Positions 36,201-44,250 of a stretch of DNA of 64,000 nt are shown here, piece by piece. Position 1 is the stretch's first letter; the number at the start of each line of letters is the position of its first letter. Under the pieces are notes generated by a model that saw only the letters and a program-made list of their open reading frames with translations, did no database searches and had not been told where the DNA came from. This stretch comes from Christensenellaceae bacterium. GTDB lineage: Bacteria; Bacillota; Clostridia; Christensenellales; Christensenellaceae. The position numbers and the translations under genes were made by a program. Where the stretch lies: contig AP025580.1 in NCBI GenBank assembly GCA_022846035.1, positions 2,666,001 to 2,730,000 on the forward strand, read 5' to 3'.

Positions 36201-37001
36201 GCATACGTCCCCCTCCCTGCCCATCTTTCTGCGCGCATCGAGGTAATCCTCATACACGTGCTCTGCTTCCCGCGAGATCGGGTCGTCCGCAAATTCCACC
36301 TTGTCAAGCGCGGTGGAAAACGTCGTGTGGCGGCAGTGGTCCGACCAGTATGTATCCAGCACCTTAAGCTCGGTAATCGTAGGATCGCGCTTTTCGGATT
36401 TGAAATAGTCCTGCGCGCACAGCATGTCCTCGACCGTCATGGCGAAGCCGTTTTCCGCCGTAAAGTCCGCGACCTGTTTTTTGTTCATCTTGATGAAGCC
36501 GTCCATCACGGCGACCTCCGTGGGAATACTGAGGTCCATTTCGAGCGTATCGTATTTTTGGAGCGTGGCCTCGCACGAATCCACCGGATTGATTACGTAT
36601 TTTTTGATTGTTTCAAGCTGTTGTTTATTGACATTCTTGATAAAATAAATTTTTGCAAAACGTACATTCGGGCGTTCCTTGCGCGTCAAAAGCTGTACGC
36701 ACTGCGCCGCGCTGTCTGCGCGCTGGTCATATTGTCCGGGCAGGTATTCCACCGCGAATACGGAATAGCCCTTTTTGTCGGGCATCTCCTCATAAGTTAC
36801 CGTATCCACCGCCGGTTCGCTGAACACGCTGACCACCGCCGCGTCGAAATCCGCATCGTCGATTCCTTCCACGTCGTAACGGTTTAAAATCCGTACTTCC
36901 GTAACGGGCACGCCCAGGTTCTGCTTGAAATCCAGCTTGCGCGCCTGCGCTTCCACATCAAAGCCCTTTTTCTTTTCCACAAACAATCTTTTTACGCTCA
37001 T
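33291..37001 (-). CDS. purL: Phosphoribosylformylglycinamidine synthase, single-chain
   Basis: The 1236-residue protein carries the whole FGAM synthase: an N-terminal PurS-like part, two AIRS-like synthetase domains and a C-terminal glutamine amidotransferase. Synthase motifs include DTYWSDHCRHTTFST, NETHNHPTEIEPFGGAATC and GGKDSMSG. The amidotransferase has PGTNCEYDTAKALE, the nucleophile in GICNGFQALIKLG and the histidine-glutamate in SHGEGRF. The sequence resembles the clostridial single-chain version more than the proteobacterial one. It converts FGAR, ATP and glutamine to FGAM in purine synthesis. AAAGGGGAG precedes the start. Other pur genes are not in the window, which is unusual for Firmicutes, where they are often clustered. 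Confidence 0.95.
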   Translation of the reverse strand: MSVKRLFVEKKKGFDVEAQARKLDFKQNLGVPVTEVRILNRYDVEGIDDADFDAAVVSVFSEPAVDTVTYEEMPDKKGYSVFAVEYLPGQYDQRADSAAQCVQLLTRKERPNVRFAKIYFIKNVNKQQLETIKKYVINPVDSCEATLQKYDTLEMDLSIPTEVAVMDGFIKMNKKQVADFTAENGFAMTVEDMLCAQDYFKSEKRDPTITELKVLDTYWSDHCRHTTFSTALDKVEFADDPISREAEHVYEDYLDARRKMGREGDVCLMDLATAYVREAKRAGMLRNFDDSEEINACSIKQRIETDKGDRDYLIMFKNETHNHPTEIEPFGGAATCLGGAIRDPLSGRSYVYQAMRVTGSADPRESLKDTMEFKLPQRKITREAAHGYSSYGNQIGLATGLVEEVYHEGYKAKRLEIGAVIASAPAEQVIRERPVEGDLIVLIGGRTGRDGCGGATGSSKAHDEKSIEKCGAEVQKGNPLTERKLQRLFRNGEFSKMVKRCNDFGAGGVCVAIGELAEGLDIDLDAVPKKYEGLDGTELAISESQERMAVVVRPQDLDRVLALAAQENLEATLVARVTDTGRMRLFWNDKNIVDISREFLDTNGATQHAHARVEQFDTDGLFAEERKESVKDTLLSLLSDLNICSQKGLQEMFDSTIGAGSVTMPLGGVRQLSPVQAMCAKIPVDDADSKTATLMSYGLDPYMMSKSPFAGSVYAILLSVAKLVAAGGDMKEAWLTLQEYFERLHDDPQRWGKPLSALLGAYYAQRELGIAAIGGKDSMSGSFKNIDVPPTLCSFCVAPVAAKDVITPEFKQAGNKLYLMDIQRDENGLPDFGDVKRKYEKLHKMIQDKVVVSAYAVTRGGVLAGAAKCAFGNNLGVKLFSQHLERMTEKRYGAILVESPCIHDEDFEIKGEIREEPFLELMGETISLEDALKAYTQPLESVFATRTEDKGEVRTPLYKKKNIVVSRYKTAIPRVVIPVFPGTNCEYDTAKALETAGAIPRVVIMRNLSAQDIDESIRALESEIAHSQMIMLPGGFSGGDEPDGSGKFIATVFRNPRIKDATHELLKNKDGLILGICNGFQALIKLGLVPYGEIRDMTDDAPTLTYNNIGRHVSCMVRTRITSASSPWLMLCEPGEIHTVAVSHGEGRFVATEKEVRELLANGQVATQYVNFEGKPSMDIRYNPNGSMYAIEGIMSPDGRILGKMGHTERAGKYIAKNVPGEYDQKIFESGVKYFR

Positions 37002-37070
37002 ACCTGCAACGCTCCCCTTTAGTCGCTATACAAAATTAATATCTTTTATTATACCATAACCCGCCTGCAA

Positions 37071-38042
37071 TTATAAATAAGTAAACAGGAATATATATAG
37101 CGGTATCGTGATAAAGGAAAGCAGCGTTGTGACCGCGATACTTTTGGTCGCAAACTCCGTATCCGCACCCGATATTTCCGCAAAAATCGCGGTCGCCACC
37201 ATAGCGGGCAGGCTCATCTGCACGATTAAGACTTCCGTCGGAAAATCCGGAAGTCCAAGCAGCGTTGCCACGAGCAGCATAATAAACGGCGCCGCCACAA
37301 AACGGCCGACTATGGAAAGCGATATACCCCTGTCGATTTTTTTGAGGCAGGAAAAACCCGCCCGCTGCAATATCATACCTACAAAAAGCAGGGCGAGCGG
37401 CGAAGTAATATCGCCGATGTACGTGAGCGCGGACGAAAGAAAGACGGGGAGTTCTACGCGCAGCAATACCAGCAAAAACCCAACGATCACAGCTATAAGC
37501 GGAGGCTGGAATATTTTCTTTACGATCTGTTTTCCCGTGAAGCATTTAGCCGGAACGCTTTTGTTCGCCGCGCAGGCAATCTCCATGCCGTCTCGCGCTA
37601 TTTCCACATACCCCACGCTGTTCATGAAGGTGGTGTTCGCCATATAGTAAAAAAGCGCGAACACCAGCGCATCCTGTCCGAAAATCGCCGTGGCCACAGG
37701 AAGCCCGATATACACGGAATTGGAAAAAGAAAACAGCGCCCCAAAGACGCCGCGTTGTGTTTTCTTGATTTTCGCAACCCGAGCCACCAGCTTGCTTAAA
37801 GCATAAAGCGCACCGATCGCCGCGAAAGATGCGACGATATAAACCCACGAACCCGCGATTTTTTCTACGGTAAAGCTGTTTAAAAAAGCCATGACCGCCG
37901 TCGCCGGCAGCGTAATGTTTACGATCAGCTTACTGATAAAGCCGGTAACGCTTTTGTTCGCCCATCCCTTATATGAAATGAAATACCCGACAGCAATGAT
38001 GATTACCACCATCAGCACCGCCTGCAGCGCGTCTAAAACCAT
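37071..38042 (-). CDS. AEC family transporter (auxin efflux carrier-like)
   Basis: The 323-residue protein has ten predicted helices in two inverted halves. Typical features are VGYFISYKGW at the N-terminus, the broken-helix regions NITLPATAVMAFLNS and GALFSFSNSVYIGLPVATAIFG, and the C-terminal MSLPAMVATAIFAEISGAD. Bacterial AEC members export or import malate, malonate and other organic anions; the substrate here is not defined. It lies 54 bases after the aspartokinase gene and 69 before purL on the same strand, so it is probably transcribed together with them. Confidence 0.87.
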   Translation of the reverse strand: MVLDALQAVLMVVIIIAVGYFISYKGWANKSVTGFISKLIVNITLPATAVMAFLNSFTVEKIAGSWVYIVASFAAIGALYALSKLVARVAKIKKTQRGVFGALFSFSNSVYIGLPVATAIFGQDALVFALFYYMANTTFMNSVGYVEIARDGMEIACAANKSVPAKCFTGKQIVKKIFQPPLIAVIVGFLLVLLRVELPVFLSSALTYIGDITSPLALLFVGMILQRAGFSCLKKIDRGISLSIVGRFVAAPFIMLLVATLLGLPDFPTEVLIVQMSLPAMVATAIFAEISGADTEFATKSIAVTTLLSFITIPLYIFLFTYL

Positions 38043-38096
38043 ACTTTATCCCTGTTTTTTCCGCTTTCTTGCGCTATGCGGCCAGATACATTCAGC

Positions 38097-39413
38097 TTAA
38101 ACCAGCGCTTTATAGATCGCCTTAACCGCTTTTTCAAAATCGTCGTTTTCCACGCCGACGATGATATTGATTTCGCTGGAACCCTGGTCGATCATGCGCA
38201 CGTTGACGCTGTTGCTTGCAAGCGCCGCAAACAGCTTGGCAGAAACGCCGATCTGCCGGATCATGCCGCGTCCCACCGTCGCGATGATCGCCATATTCGA
38301 AGAGACCTCCACGCTGTCGGGCTGGCACTGCGCATGAATCTCGTCGATCAATTGCTCGATCACGCCGCGCACCCGTACGTCTGCGATGACGACGGATATT
38401 GTGTCGATGGACGAAGGCATGTGCTCATAGGAAAGCCCGAATTTTTCCAGGCATCCGAGCACCTTGCGGCCAAAGCCGATTTCCGTGTTCATACCGTCTT
38501 TTTCTATGGTAATGACTGTAAAATTCTTTTTGCCCGCGATACCCGTTATGCCCTCTTTTGCGCCGTCCCGTCCTTCAACCGCAGGAATGATCATCGTTCC
38601 GCTGTTTAAAGGGTCGTTGGTATTTTTCACATTGATGGGAATCGCCGCTTCCAGCACCGGAAAAATGCTGTCCTCATGCAGCACCGTCGCGCCCATATAC
38701 GCAAGCTCGCGCAGCTCGCGGTACGTAATCACGTCGATCTTTTTAGGATTTTCTACGATACGCGGGTCCGCCATCATAAAGCCCGAAACGTCCGTCCAGT
38801 TCTCATAAAGGTCGGCGTTCGCCGCGCGCGCCACGATGGATCCCGTAATATCGCTGCCGCCGCGTGAAAACGTCTTGATCTTGCCGTTCGGCAGGCTTCC
38901 GTAAAAGCCCGGAATCACCGCCCGCTCGTGCAGCTTGAGCGCGCCCGGCAGGATGGAAAGCGTCTTTTTCGCGTCGTATACGCCGTCTTCGTTAAAGAAA
39001 ATAACATCGGCCGCGTCAATAAAATCGTAGCCGAGAAGGTCCGCGATCAGAAGACCGTTGAGGTATTCGCCGCGCGACGCCGCGTAATCCTCGCTCGCCC
39101 CTGTCCTGATGTCCTCATACATCTTCTCAAGGTGGTCCTCAATTTTGATGGATAAATTCAGCTCGTCGCGAATATCCGTATAACGCTTCACAATTTTCCC
39201 GTAGATTTCCCGCGTATCATCCAGCCTGATCGCGGCGTCGTGCAGCGCGTACAATAAATCCGTTACTTTTATATCGTCCGCAAAACGTTTCCCCGGCGCG
39301 GACGGCACCACAAATTTTCTTGCCTCGTCCGCATCGATGATCTGCTTCATTTTCAGGATCTGCCCCGCCGACGCCAGCGAGCTACCGCCAAATTTCCCAA
39401 CCTTAACAGCCAT
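38097..39413 (-). CDS. lysC: Aspartate kinase
   Basis: The 438-residue protein starts MAVKVGKFGGSSLASAGQIL, the KFGGSS signature of aspartokinases. The catalytic part has FSRGGSDITGSIVARA and TDVSGFMMADPRIV, and the C-terminal 140 or so residues contain two ACT domains (VITIEKDGMNTEIGFG, VSSNMAIIATVGRGM) for allosteric control, usually by lysine or threonine. It makes aspartyl phosphate for lysine, threonine and methionine, and with dapL supports meso-DAP and lysine synthesis. There is no homoserine dehydrogenase fusion. Which isozyme this is cannot be decided, so the symbol is provisional. Confidence 0.92.
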   Translation of the reverse strand: MAVKVGKFGGSSLASAGQILKMKQIIDADEARKFVVPSAPGKRFADDIKVTDLLYALHDAAIRLDDTREIYGKIVKRYTDIRDELNLSIKIEDHLEKMYEDIRTGASEDYAASRGEYLNGLLIADLLGYDFIDAADVIFFNEDGVYDAKKTLSILPGALKLHERAVIPGFYGSLPNGKIKTFSRGGSDITGSIVARAANADLYENWTDVSGFMMADPRIVENPKKIDVITYRELRELAYMGATVLHEDSIFPVLEAAIPINVKNTNDPLNSGTMIIPAVEGRDGAKEGITGIAGKKNFTVITIEKDGMNTEIGFGRKVLGCLEKFGLSYEHMPSSIDTISVVIADVRVRGVIEQLIDEIHAQCQPDSVEVSSNMAIIATVGRGMIRQIGVSAKLFAALASNSVNVRMIDQGSSEINIIVGVENDDFEKAVKAIYKALV

Positions 39414-39430
39414 GTTAAATCCTCTCCAAC

Positions 39431-40762
39431 TTATTCCTCAATTTTTTCCATTTCTGGTTGTTCTTCTTCAAAATCGTCTGTCAACAGGCGGCCTTCCAGA
39501 TAATACCGCTTTTGCTCCGCCTCACCGAGCGAAAACGTCTTTTTGGGGAGCACGCCGCAGGCTATCACCAGGTCAAAAAATTCGCTCTTTTCCATAGGCT
39601 CAAAGTAGAAACCGAGGTTATCGTATTCCTTTGCCAGCGATAAGAACGCTTCGTCGCCATGAATGTAGTCGATACAGCTCTGCGAATTTTGGGCTACGTA
39701 CTCCTCAAAAATTTCCTGTACTTCGCCCACGGCAAGCGGGTGCTGCGGATTTTCGATAATGATCCTGCCCGCTCCGTCATGATATAAAAACGGGATCTGA
39801 TACGTCCCGTCGTGCTCAATCTCCGTGCGCCAGCGCCCGAATACCAGCTTGGCATTCCTGCCCCGCTCCCGCAGGCGCTCTACCACAAACTGCACGCAGC
39901 CCGAGGGATTCACTCCGAAAAGTACGCGGTGTATGGGCATAAACTCCACCGCCTTGTCACGCAGGTTGATGATCTCGCACAAGGCAAAGCGAAGCGGATG
40001 ATTCTCGCGCTGTTCCTCGCTGAGTTCCTGCTTTACTTCATCCCATACCGCTTTTGCCGTTGCCAGCGAATGGTTGCCGTCGCCCACGCAAAAAAGCATG
40101 TTGTCACGGTCCGCAAGTCCGGCGATCGCCTCGTTTACGCCGTTTATCAGCTTTGACTCGTCCACAAGCCAGCCCTCGATCCGGCCGCCGCCCATCATCA
40201 GGTCAAAATCATATAGCTTTTTCAGGCTCGTGCGCTGGATGTGCAACGGACCGATCACGCTATCCTGCGGATCGTCCATCAAAAGCATGATATGCGGGAG
40301 TTCAATCTCCGCGCCGCTCCTGATCTTCATTCGCGGCGGTATGCGTGAAAGCACCGTCTGCTCCGTCGCGCGGATCATGGGCTTATTTTCTATTTTAAAA
40401 TCGTACTGCTCCAGATCCATTGCCAGCAATATGCCCTTGCGCAGCTTATTTCCCAAATGCCGCTCCGTAAGAACGATTCCCTCCGGCAGCAGCCCCATAA
40501 CGCCTTTGTTTAAATATTCGTGCATTTCTGCTTTTAAATCGTCGATACACTGCGCCACATTATCGCTTTCCAAATAGACTTCCGGCAATACCATATGCAG
40601 CGTAGAGGGCGCGTTTCCGACGAATTTTTCTACTTTCTGCCAATACTCAGGCTGCGATGTGAATTGGTCACATGCCACGCATGCCCATTTCTCCATACTG
40701 ACATCCCGCGCCGGCAGCAAGATCTGCGGAATCACATAGCCCCATTCTTTTGTATCTTTCAT
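39431..40762 (-). CDS. DUF1015 family protein
   Basis: The protein has about 443 residues. The ATG at 40762 is chosen because GTGGAGGAAAC directly upstream is the binding site; a GTG at 40774 would lie inside it. DUF1015 features are GYVIPQILLPARDV at the N-terminus, the central DGNHSLATAKAVWDEV and the C-terminal YIHGDEAFLSLAKE. No transmembrane helices are seen. The biochemical role is unknown; relatives are sometimes found next to amino acid or serine metabolism genes. It starts the four-gene run DUF1015-lysC-AEC-purL and has a good promoter. Confidence 0.85.
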   Translation of the reverse strand: MKDTKEWGYVIPQILLPARDVSMEKWACVACDQFTSQPEYWQKVEKFVGNAPSTLHMVLPEVYLESDNVAQCIDDLKAEMHEYLNKGVMGLLPEGIVLTERHLGNKLRKGILLAMDLEQYDFKIENKPMIRATEQTVLSRIPPRMKIRSGAEIELPHIMLLMDDPQDSVIGPLHIQRTSLKKLYDFDLMMGGGRIEGWLVDESKLINGVNEAIAGLADRDNMLFCVGDGNHSLATAKAVWDEVKQELSEEQRENHPLRFALCEIINLRDKAVEFMPIHRVLFGVNPSGCVQFVVERLRERGRNAKLVFGRWRTEIEHDGTYQIPFLYHDGAGRIIIENPQHPLAVGEVQEIFEEYVAQNSQSCIDYIHGDEAFLSLAKEYDNLGFYFEPMEKSEFFDLVIACGVLPKKTFSLGEAEQKRYYLEGRLLTDDFEEEQPEMEKIEE

Positions 40763-40813
40763 TGTTTCCTCCACTTTTTAGCCGTTTTCCATCCATCCAA
40801 AGATACATAGTAT

Positions 40814-40842
40814 AATATATCAGCAAAACGCCGTCTTTTCAA
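40814..40842 (-). promoter_or_regulatory. Promoter of the DUF1015-lysC-AEC-purL run
   Basis: TTGAAA (40842-40837), a 17-base spacer and TATATT (40819-40814), about 50 bases before the DUF1015 start. Confidence 0.6.
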
Positions 40843-40866
40843 GTAAAAAGGCAAAAGACCGCGCTT

Positions 40867-42276
40867 TCAGATAATAAACGGAGCGGCCTGCGGTTTTTGC
40901 TCAAGCAAGGCGCGCAGGATGTGCAGCCCCTTTCCGAGCTGCTGCTTTGTCGGTGCGGCGGAAAGCGATACGCGCACCGCGTCAAAGGGAAAATCGCTGC
41001 CGACGACAAACTTTTCTGCGCAAAACACGTTCACGCCTTCATCCCGCGCCGCCGCCTCAAACTCCCGCCCGTGTATCCCTTCAGGCAAAATAAGCCAGCG
41101 AAAATAATCCCGCCGCCCGCCGCGCACATCGTAACCTGCCAAAATCTTGTCCGCGAGCGCGTTGCGTGCCTGCGCCTCGGTTCTCTTTTTACGGATGATC
41201 TCGTCCGCAAGGCCCGTGCGCACCAGATGGGCAACGATCTGTGTATTAAAGTGCGAAGTCATCAGGTTTATGTTGCGTATCCCGAGGTCGATACGCGTGC
41301 GGAATTCCTGCGCTACCGCCAAAAACGCTACGCGCAGTCCAGCGGACAACGCCTTGGACGTACCGCTGATATAAACGCTGCGTTCGGGCACGTAGGCAGA
41401 GATTGGTTTTACGCCCGTATTTTTGAGGAATGCATAAGTATCGTCCTCCAAAAGAATCAATCCATTTTCACGGATCACCCGCGCCACCGCCTGGCGCCGC
41501 TCTGCCGGCATGGAATAGGCGGTCGGGTTCTGGCATTCGGCCATCAGGTATATGCCCTTGATTTTGTCGTTGCGGCATAACCGCCGCAGTTCTTCCACAT
41601 CCATACCGTCCCTGTCCATATCCACGGGCACTAGCCGGATCCCCAGCATATAGGCAAGGTTTTTAAAGCCGGTATATGTAAAACGGTCGGTCACGATTTT
41701 ATCTCCCGCCGAAAAAAGCGACGTCAAAATAATCGCCAGCGCGTTTTGCACGCCGGACACCACAAATATATGCTGCGGCGTAACCGTATAATTCATTTTC
41801 TTGAGCCACGCTACGCCAAGCTGGCGGTCCTCGTCCTTTTTTTGCGGCGCGTCGTACGACAAACAATCCTCGATGTCCGGACTGTGGGCGACATGGCGCA
41901 TAGCCCCGATAATATACTGGTCCTTGTCGTGCAAGGGAAATATCATCCCCAGATCGATCAGGTTCGGCGTGCTCGTGCCGTCGGCGGTCGTCGTCGCGTC
42001 GGACGCGAGCACATCCGAAGAAATAAATGTACCCTTTCCCACCGTTGCGAAAATCAGTCCGCGCTGTTCGCATATTTTAAACGCCCGCGTAACGGTGCTT
42101 AGGTTAAGGCCGAGAAAATCGGCCAGTTCACGCTGCGGCGGCAGCTTGTCCCCCGGCTTTAACACACCATTTTTGATGTCGCGCTTAAGGGCGTTCACAA
42201 TCTCCAGATAAACGGGACCTTCTCCTCGTTTTATTTCCGGCTGCCAACTCAGGTCGTCATAAAAAAATCCTGCCAT
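40867..42276 (-). CDS. MocR-type transcriptional regulator (GntR HTH plus aminotransferase domain)
   Basis: The protein has about 469 residues starting MAGFFYDDLSWQPEIK, with AAAGGAG upstream. The N-terminal wHTH of the GntR type spans about 20-90 (YLEIVNALKRDIKNGVLKPG, LPPQRELADFLGLNLSTVTR). The fold type I aminotransferase domain follows, with GVQNALAIILTSLFSAGD, CQNPTAYSMP and the PLP lysine in YISGTSKALSAGLRVAF near 310. MocR proteins sense PLP or amines and regulate vitamin B6, GABA or taurine genes. Repeated operators lie between this gene and a divergent ECF S-component, and one of them covers this gene's own -10 box, so autoregulation is likely. Confidence 0.92.
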   Translation of the reverse strand: MAGFFYDDLSWQPEIKRGEGPVYLEIVNALKRDIKNGVLKPGDKLPPQRELADFLGLNLSTVTRAFKICEQRGLIFATVGKGTFISSDVLASDATTTADGTSTPNLIDLGMIFPLHDKDQYIIGAMRHVAHSPDIEDCLSYDAPQKKDEDRQLGVAWLKKMNYTVTPQHIFVVSGVQNALAIILTSLFSAGDKIVTDRFTYTGFKNLAYMLGIRLVPVDMDRDGMDVEELRRLCRNDKIKGIYLMAECQNPTAYSMPAERRQAVARVIRENGLILLEDDTYAFLKNTGVKPISAYVPERSVYISGTSKALSAGLRVAFLAVAQEFRTRIDLGIRNINLMTSHFNTQIVAHLVRTGLADEIIRKKRTEAQARNALADKILAGYDVRGGRRDYFRWLILPEGIHGREFEAAARDEGVNVFCAEKFVVGSDFPFDAVRVSLSAAPTKQQLGKGLHILRALLEQKPQAAPFII

Positions 42277-42301
42277 GTCTGCTCCTTTAAATTTGTATTG
42301 C

Positions 42302-42316
42302 ATACAATTATACCAT
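42302..42316 (+). promoter_or_regulatory. MocR operator copy 1
   Basis: ATACAATTATACCAT, overlapping the -10 box (TATAAT on the minus strand, 42312-42307) of the MocR gene. Fourteen of fifteen bases match copy 2. Confidence 0.6.
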
Positions 42317-42335
42317 TGAAACCGCTCTGCAACAA
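42307..42335 (-). promoter_or_regulatory. Promoter of the MocR gene
   Basis: TTGTTG (42335-42330), a 17-base spacer and perfect TATAAT (42312-42307). Confidence 0.65.
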
Positions 42336-42342
42336 TAATATA

Positions 42343-42357
42343 ATACAATTGTACCAT
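42343..42357 (+). promoter_or_regulatory. MocR operator copy 2
   Basis: ATACAATTGTACCAT, the same orientation as copy 1 and 41 bases away. It contains the palindrome TACAATTGTA. A further half copy, TGCATACAATT, lies at 42365-42375. Confidence 0.6.
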
Positions 42358-42384
42358 AATTAAATGCATACAATTTATTTTTTA

Positions 42385-42399
42385 ATGGTACAATTATAT
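42385..42399 (-). promoter_or_regulatory. MocR operator copy 3 (inverted)
   Basis: Read on the minus strand, ATATAATTGTACCAT differs from copy 2 at one base. It ends 13 bases before the -35 box of the ECF S-component gene. Confidence 0.55.
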
Positions 42400-42412
42400 C
42401 CGGACGTTTGCA

Positions 42413-42441
42413 TTGCAAAAATGACGTTTAAAGTATATAAA
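42413..42441 (+). promoter_or_regulatory. Promoter of the ECF S-component gene
   Basis: TTGCAA (42413-42418), a 17-base spacer and TATAAA (42436-42441). Confidence 0.65.
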
Positions 42442-42464
42442 AAAGCAAAGCGAGGAAAAGTATC

Positions 42465-42986
42465 ATGCAGGATAAGACAAAAAAACTAACGACCACGGCG
42501 GTTATGACCGCGCTCGTTTTTGTGGTGACGCTGCTCATTTACATTCCGGTACCCGCCGTCAAAGGCGCATACTTCAATATCGGCGATGTGATCATTTATT
42601 GCCTGTCGTTTATCCTTGGCGGCCCTTACGCCGTGTTTGCCGCGGCGGTAGGCAGCGCGCTCGCGGACTTAACGCTTGGCTCGGTGATCTATATTCCCGC
42701 CACGCTTGTAATCAAGGGATGCATGGCGCTCATCGTTGGCGTGCTGACTTTAAGAAGCGTTTCTTTCGGGCGTTACCTGTTTGCGTGCGTCATTGCGGGG
42801 CTTGTGATGGCGTTTGGTTATTGCACATATGAATTCTTCGTGATCGGCGGATGGGCTGCCGCCGCCGCCACCTTTATTCCCAATATGATCCAGGCAGGCT
42901 GCGGAATCGCAATCGCCGCCGCGCTTTATCACCCCATGCGCTCGCTGCGCAGCCGGTTTGCCCTGCGCCCTAAACTATCCTGCTGA
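42465..42986 (+). CDS. ECF transporter S component (possible vitamin B6 type)
   Basis: The 173-residue protein has five to six hydrophobic helices. Like PF07155-type S components it has an N-terminal TTAVMTALVFVVTLLIYIPVP helix with the AxxA spacing used for EcfT docking, then GAYFNIGDVIIYCLSFILGG and GSALADLTLGSVIYIPATLVIKG. GAGG-like bases lie before the ATG. S components bind a vitamin and work with a shared EcfA/A'/T module, which is not in the window. MocR regulators next to such genes are typical for pyridoxine uptake (PdxU-like), so vitamin B6 is the first guess; riboflavin or another ligand is possible. The 3' end overlaps the convergent GNAT gene by twelve bases. Confidence 0.82.
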   Translation: MQDKTKKLTTTAVMTALVFVVTLLIYIPVPAVKGAYFNIGDVIIYCLSFILGGPYAVFAAAVGSALADLTLGSVIYIPATLVIKGCMALIVGVLTLRSVSFGRYLFACVIAGLVMAFGYCTYEFFVIGGWAAAAATFIPNMIQAGCGIAIAAALYHPMRSLRSRFALRPKLSC

Positions 42987-43592
42987 GTTACGGGTTTTAG
43001 GGTATGCCCTCAGTTTTTCGTAAATAATAGGCCACGCGGCCTGAAAATCTTTCTCATAGTCTCTGCCGCCTTTCCAAGCGGCGGAGACTTTTCCTGTATA
43101 GGGCACGAAGCCGAACTGCATATAAATATTGATCGCCTTGTAGTTCCACGTGGAAGAACTCAGGTACAAGATCCCGTCCGTATCCAGCTTTTGGTAAAGG
43201 TCCAGCAAATACGTGAGCAACGCTTTTACCAGTCCTTTTCCCTGATATTCCGGCGCGGTGGATACCCAGTGTATGCGCAGGTGCTCCGCTCCCAGATGGC
43301 CGCCCGGCCAAAGCGACGCTGTCGCCGCGACCCCGCCCGCTTCATTTAATACGAAAACGCATTGCTTTTCCAATAGCTGCGGCCTGCTCAAAAATTCCCT
43401 GCGGAAAAGATCACGCGCCTTATCAAGCGTATCCGTTTGCCCGAGTAGGTAAATCAGCTCCGCCCACTTTTGTTCATAGCCCGAACGGTATCCGCAAAAC
43501 CGAAATCCTTCCGGCAGTCTATGCCTCGGGTATCGCGCCGTATCCGGCTTTTGCATAAGCACATCGAAGTGAGGAACCGTTTTGTCCAGCAT
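42975..43592 (-). CDS. GNAT family N-acetyltransferase
   Basis: The 205-residue protein starts behind GGAGCAGGCGAT. The GNAT core has RIHWVSTAPEYQGKGLVKALLTYLL, where QGKG is the acetyl-CoA pyrophosphate loop (R/Q-x-x-G-x-G/A type), followed by LYLSSSTWNYKAINIYMQFGFVPY, the characteristic final strand and helix. The N-terminal 70 residues are less conserved and may form the acceptor side. The substrate is unknown. It lies 30 bases after ogt in the same direction, so the two may be co-transcribed. Confidence 0.87.
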   Translation of the reverse strand: MLDKTVPHFDVLMQKPDTARYPRHRLPEGFRFCGYRSGYEQKWAELIYLLGQTDTLDKARDLFRREFLSRPQLLEKQCVFVLNEAGGVAATASLWPGGHLGAEHLRIHWVSTAPEYQGKGLVKALLTYLLDLYQKLDTDGILYLSSSTWNYKAINIYMQFGFVPYTGKVSAAWKGGRDYEKDFQAAWPIIYEKLRAYPKTRNSAG

Positions 43593-43622
43593 ATCGCCTG
43601 CTCCTTTCCTAAAGACGCGATC

Positions 43623-44168
43623 CTATAACGCGCTGCCCGTTTTTGGCACAAACAACCGCGATAAATCCACACCTTCCAGTTCAAGCAGCTTTATTTTTGC
43701 TGGGATTCCGCCCGCATATCCCGTCAGGCTGCCGTTTGAGCCTACTACGCGGTGGCAGGGGATTATGATAGAGATCGGGTTGTGCCCGACTGCGCCGCCG
43801 ACCGCTTGGCCCGACATGCTTTCCCTGCCCATCTTTGCCGCTATTTGTTTCGCAATATCGCCATAGGTGACTACTTCACCGTAGGGGATTTCGCATAAAA
43901 TATTCCAAACCTCCTGGCGAAATTCGCTGCCCAGGGGAGCAAGCGGCAATTCGGAAATATCCGGCTTTTTTTCCGCAAAATACCGCTCCAGCCATTTTTT
44001 TGCGGCGCAAAATACCGGCGTGTCGCTGTTCTCCGTCATCGCTTGAACTATGGAGCCTCCGTGGTATTTCTGTCCTTCCAACCACAGCCCGACAAGCTTA
44101 CTCCCGCCAGCGTCGCACGCGAGCGTAATAGTTCCCACGGGCGAGGAACAGGCCGTTTTATAATACAT
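43623..44168 (-). CDS. ogt: Methylated-DNA--protein-cysteine methyltransferase
   Basis: The protein has about 181 residues starting MYYKTACSSPVGTITLACD, with AAAGGCGG upstream. The active-site motif is PISIIIPCHRVVGSNG with acceptor Cys138, and EIPYGEVVTYGDIA and AVGGAVGHNP are the HTH and asparagine hinge. It removes O6-alkyl groups from guanine by a suicide reaction in which the alkyl group goes to the cysteine. There is no fused AdaA domain, so it is the constitutive Ogt type. The N-terminal ribonuclease-like domain is present and complete. Confidence 0.94.
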   Translation of the reverse strand: MYYKTACSSPVGTITLACDAGGSKLVGLWLEGQKYHGGSIVQAMTENSDTPVFCAAKKWLERYFAEKKPDISELPLAPLGSEFRQEVWNILCEIPYGEVVTYGDIAKQIAAKMGRESMSGQAVGGAVGHNPISIIIPCHRVVGSNGSLTGYAGGIPAKIKLLELEGVDLSRLFVPKTGSAL

Positions 44169-44202
44169 GGGATTACCGCCTTTCTTTCGTAATAGGAATA
44201 TA

Positions 44203-44242
44203 AATAGCAAAACAGCGCAGCCTTTTGGCTGCGCTGTTATTT
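44203..44242 (-). terminator. Terminator after the TM2 gene
   Basis: A 12-bp perfect stem AACAGCGCAGCC/GGCTGCGCTGTT with a TTTT loop; on the minus strand it is followed by a short T-run. Confidence 0.75.
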
Positions 44243-44250
44243 TCACGATA

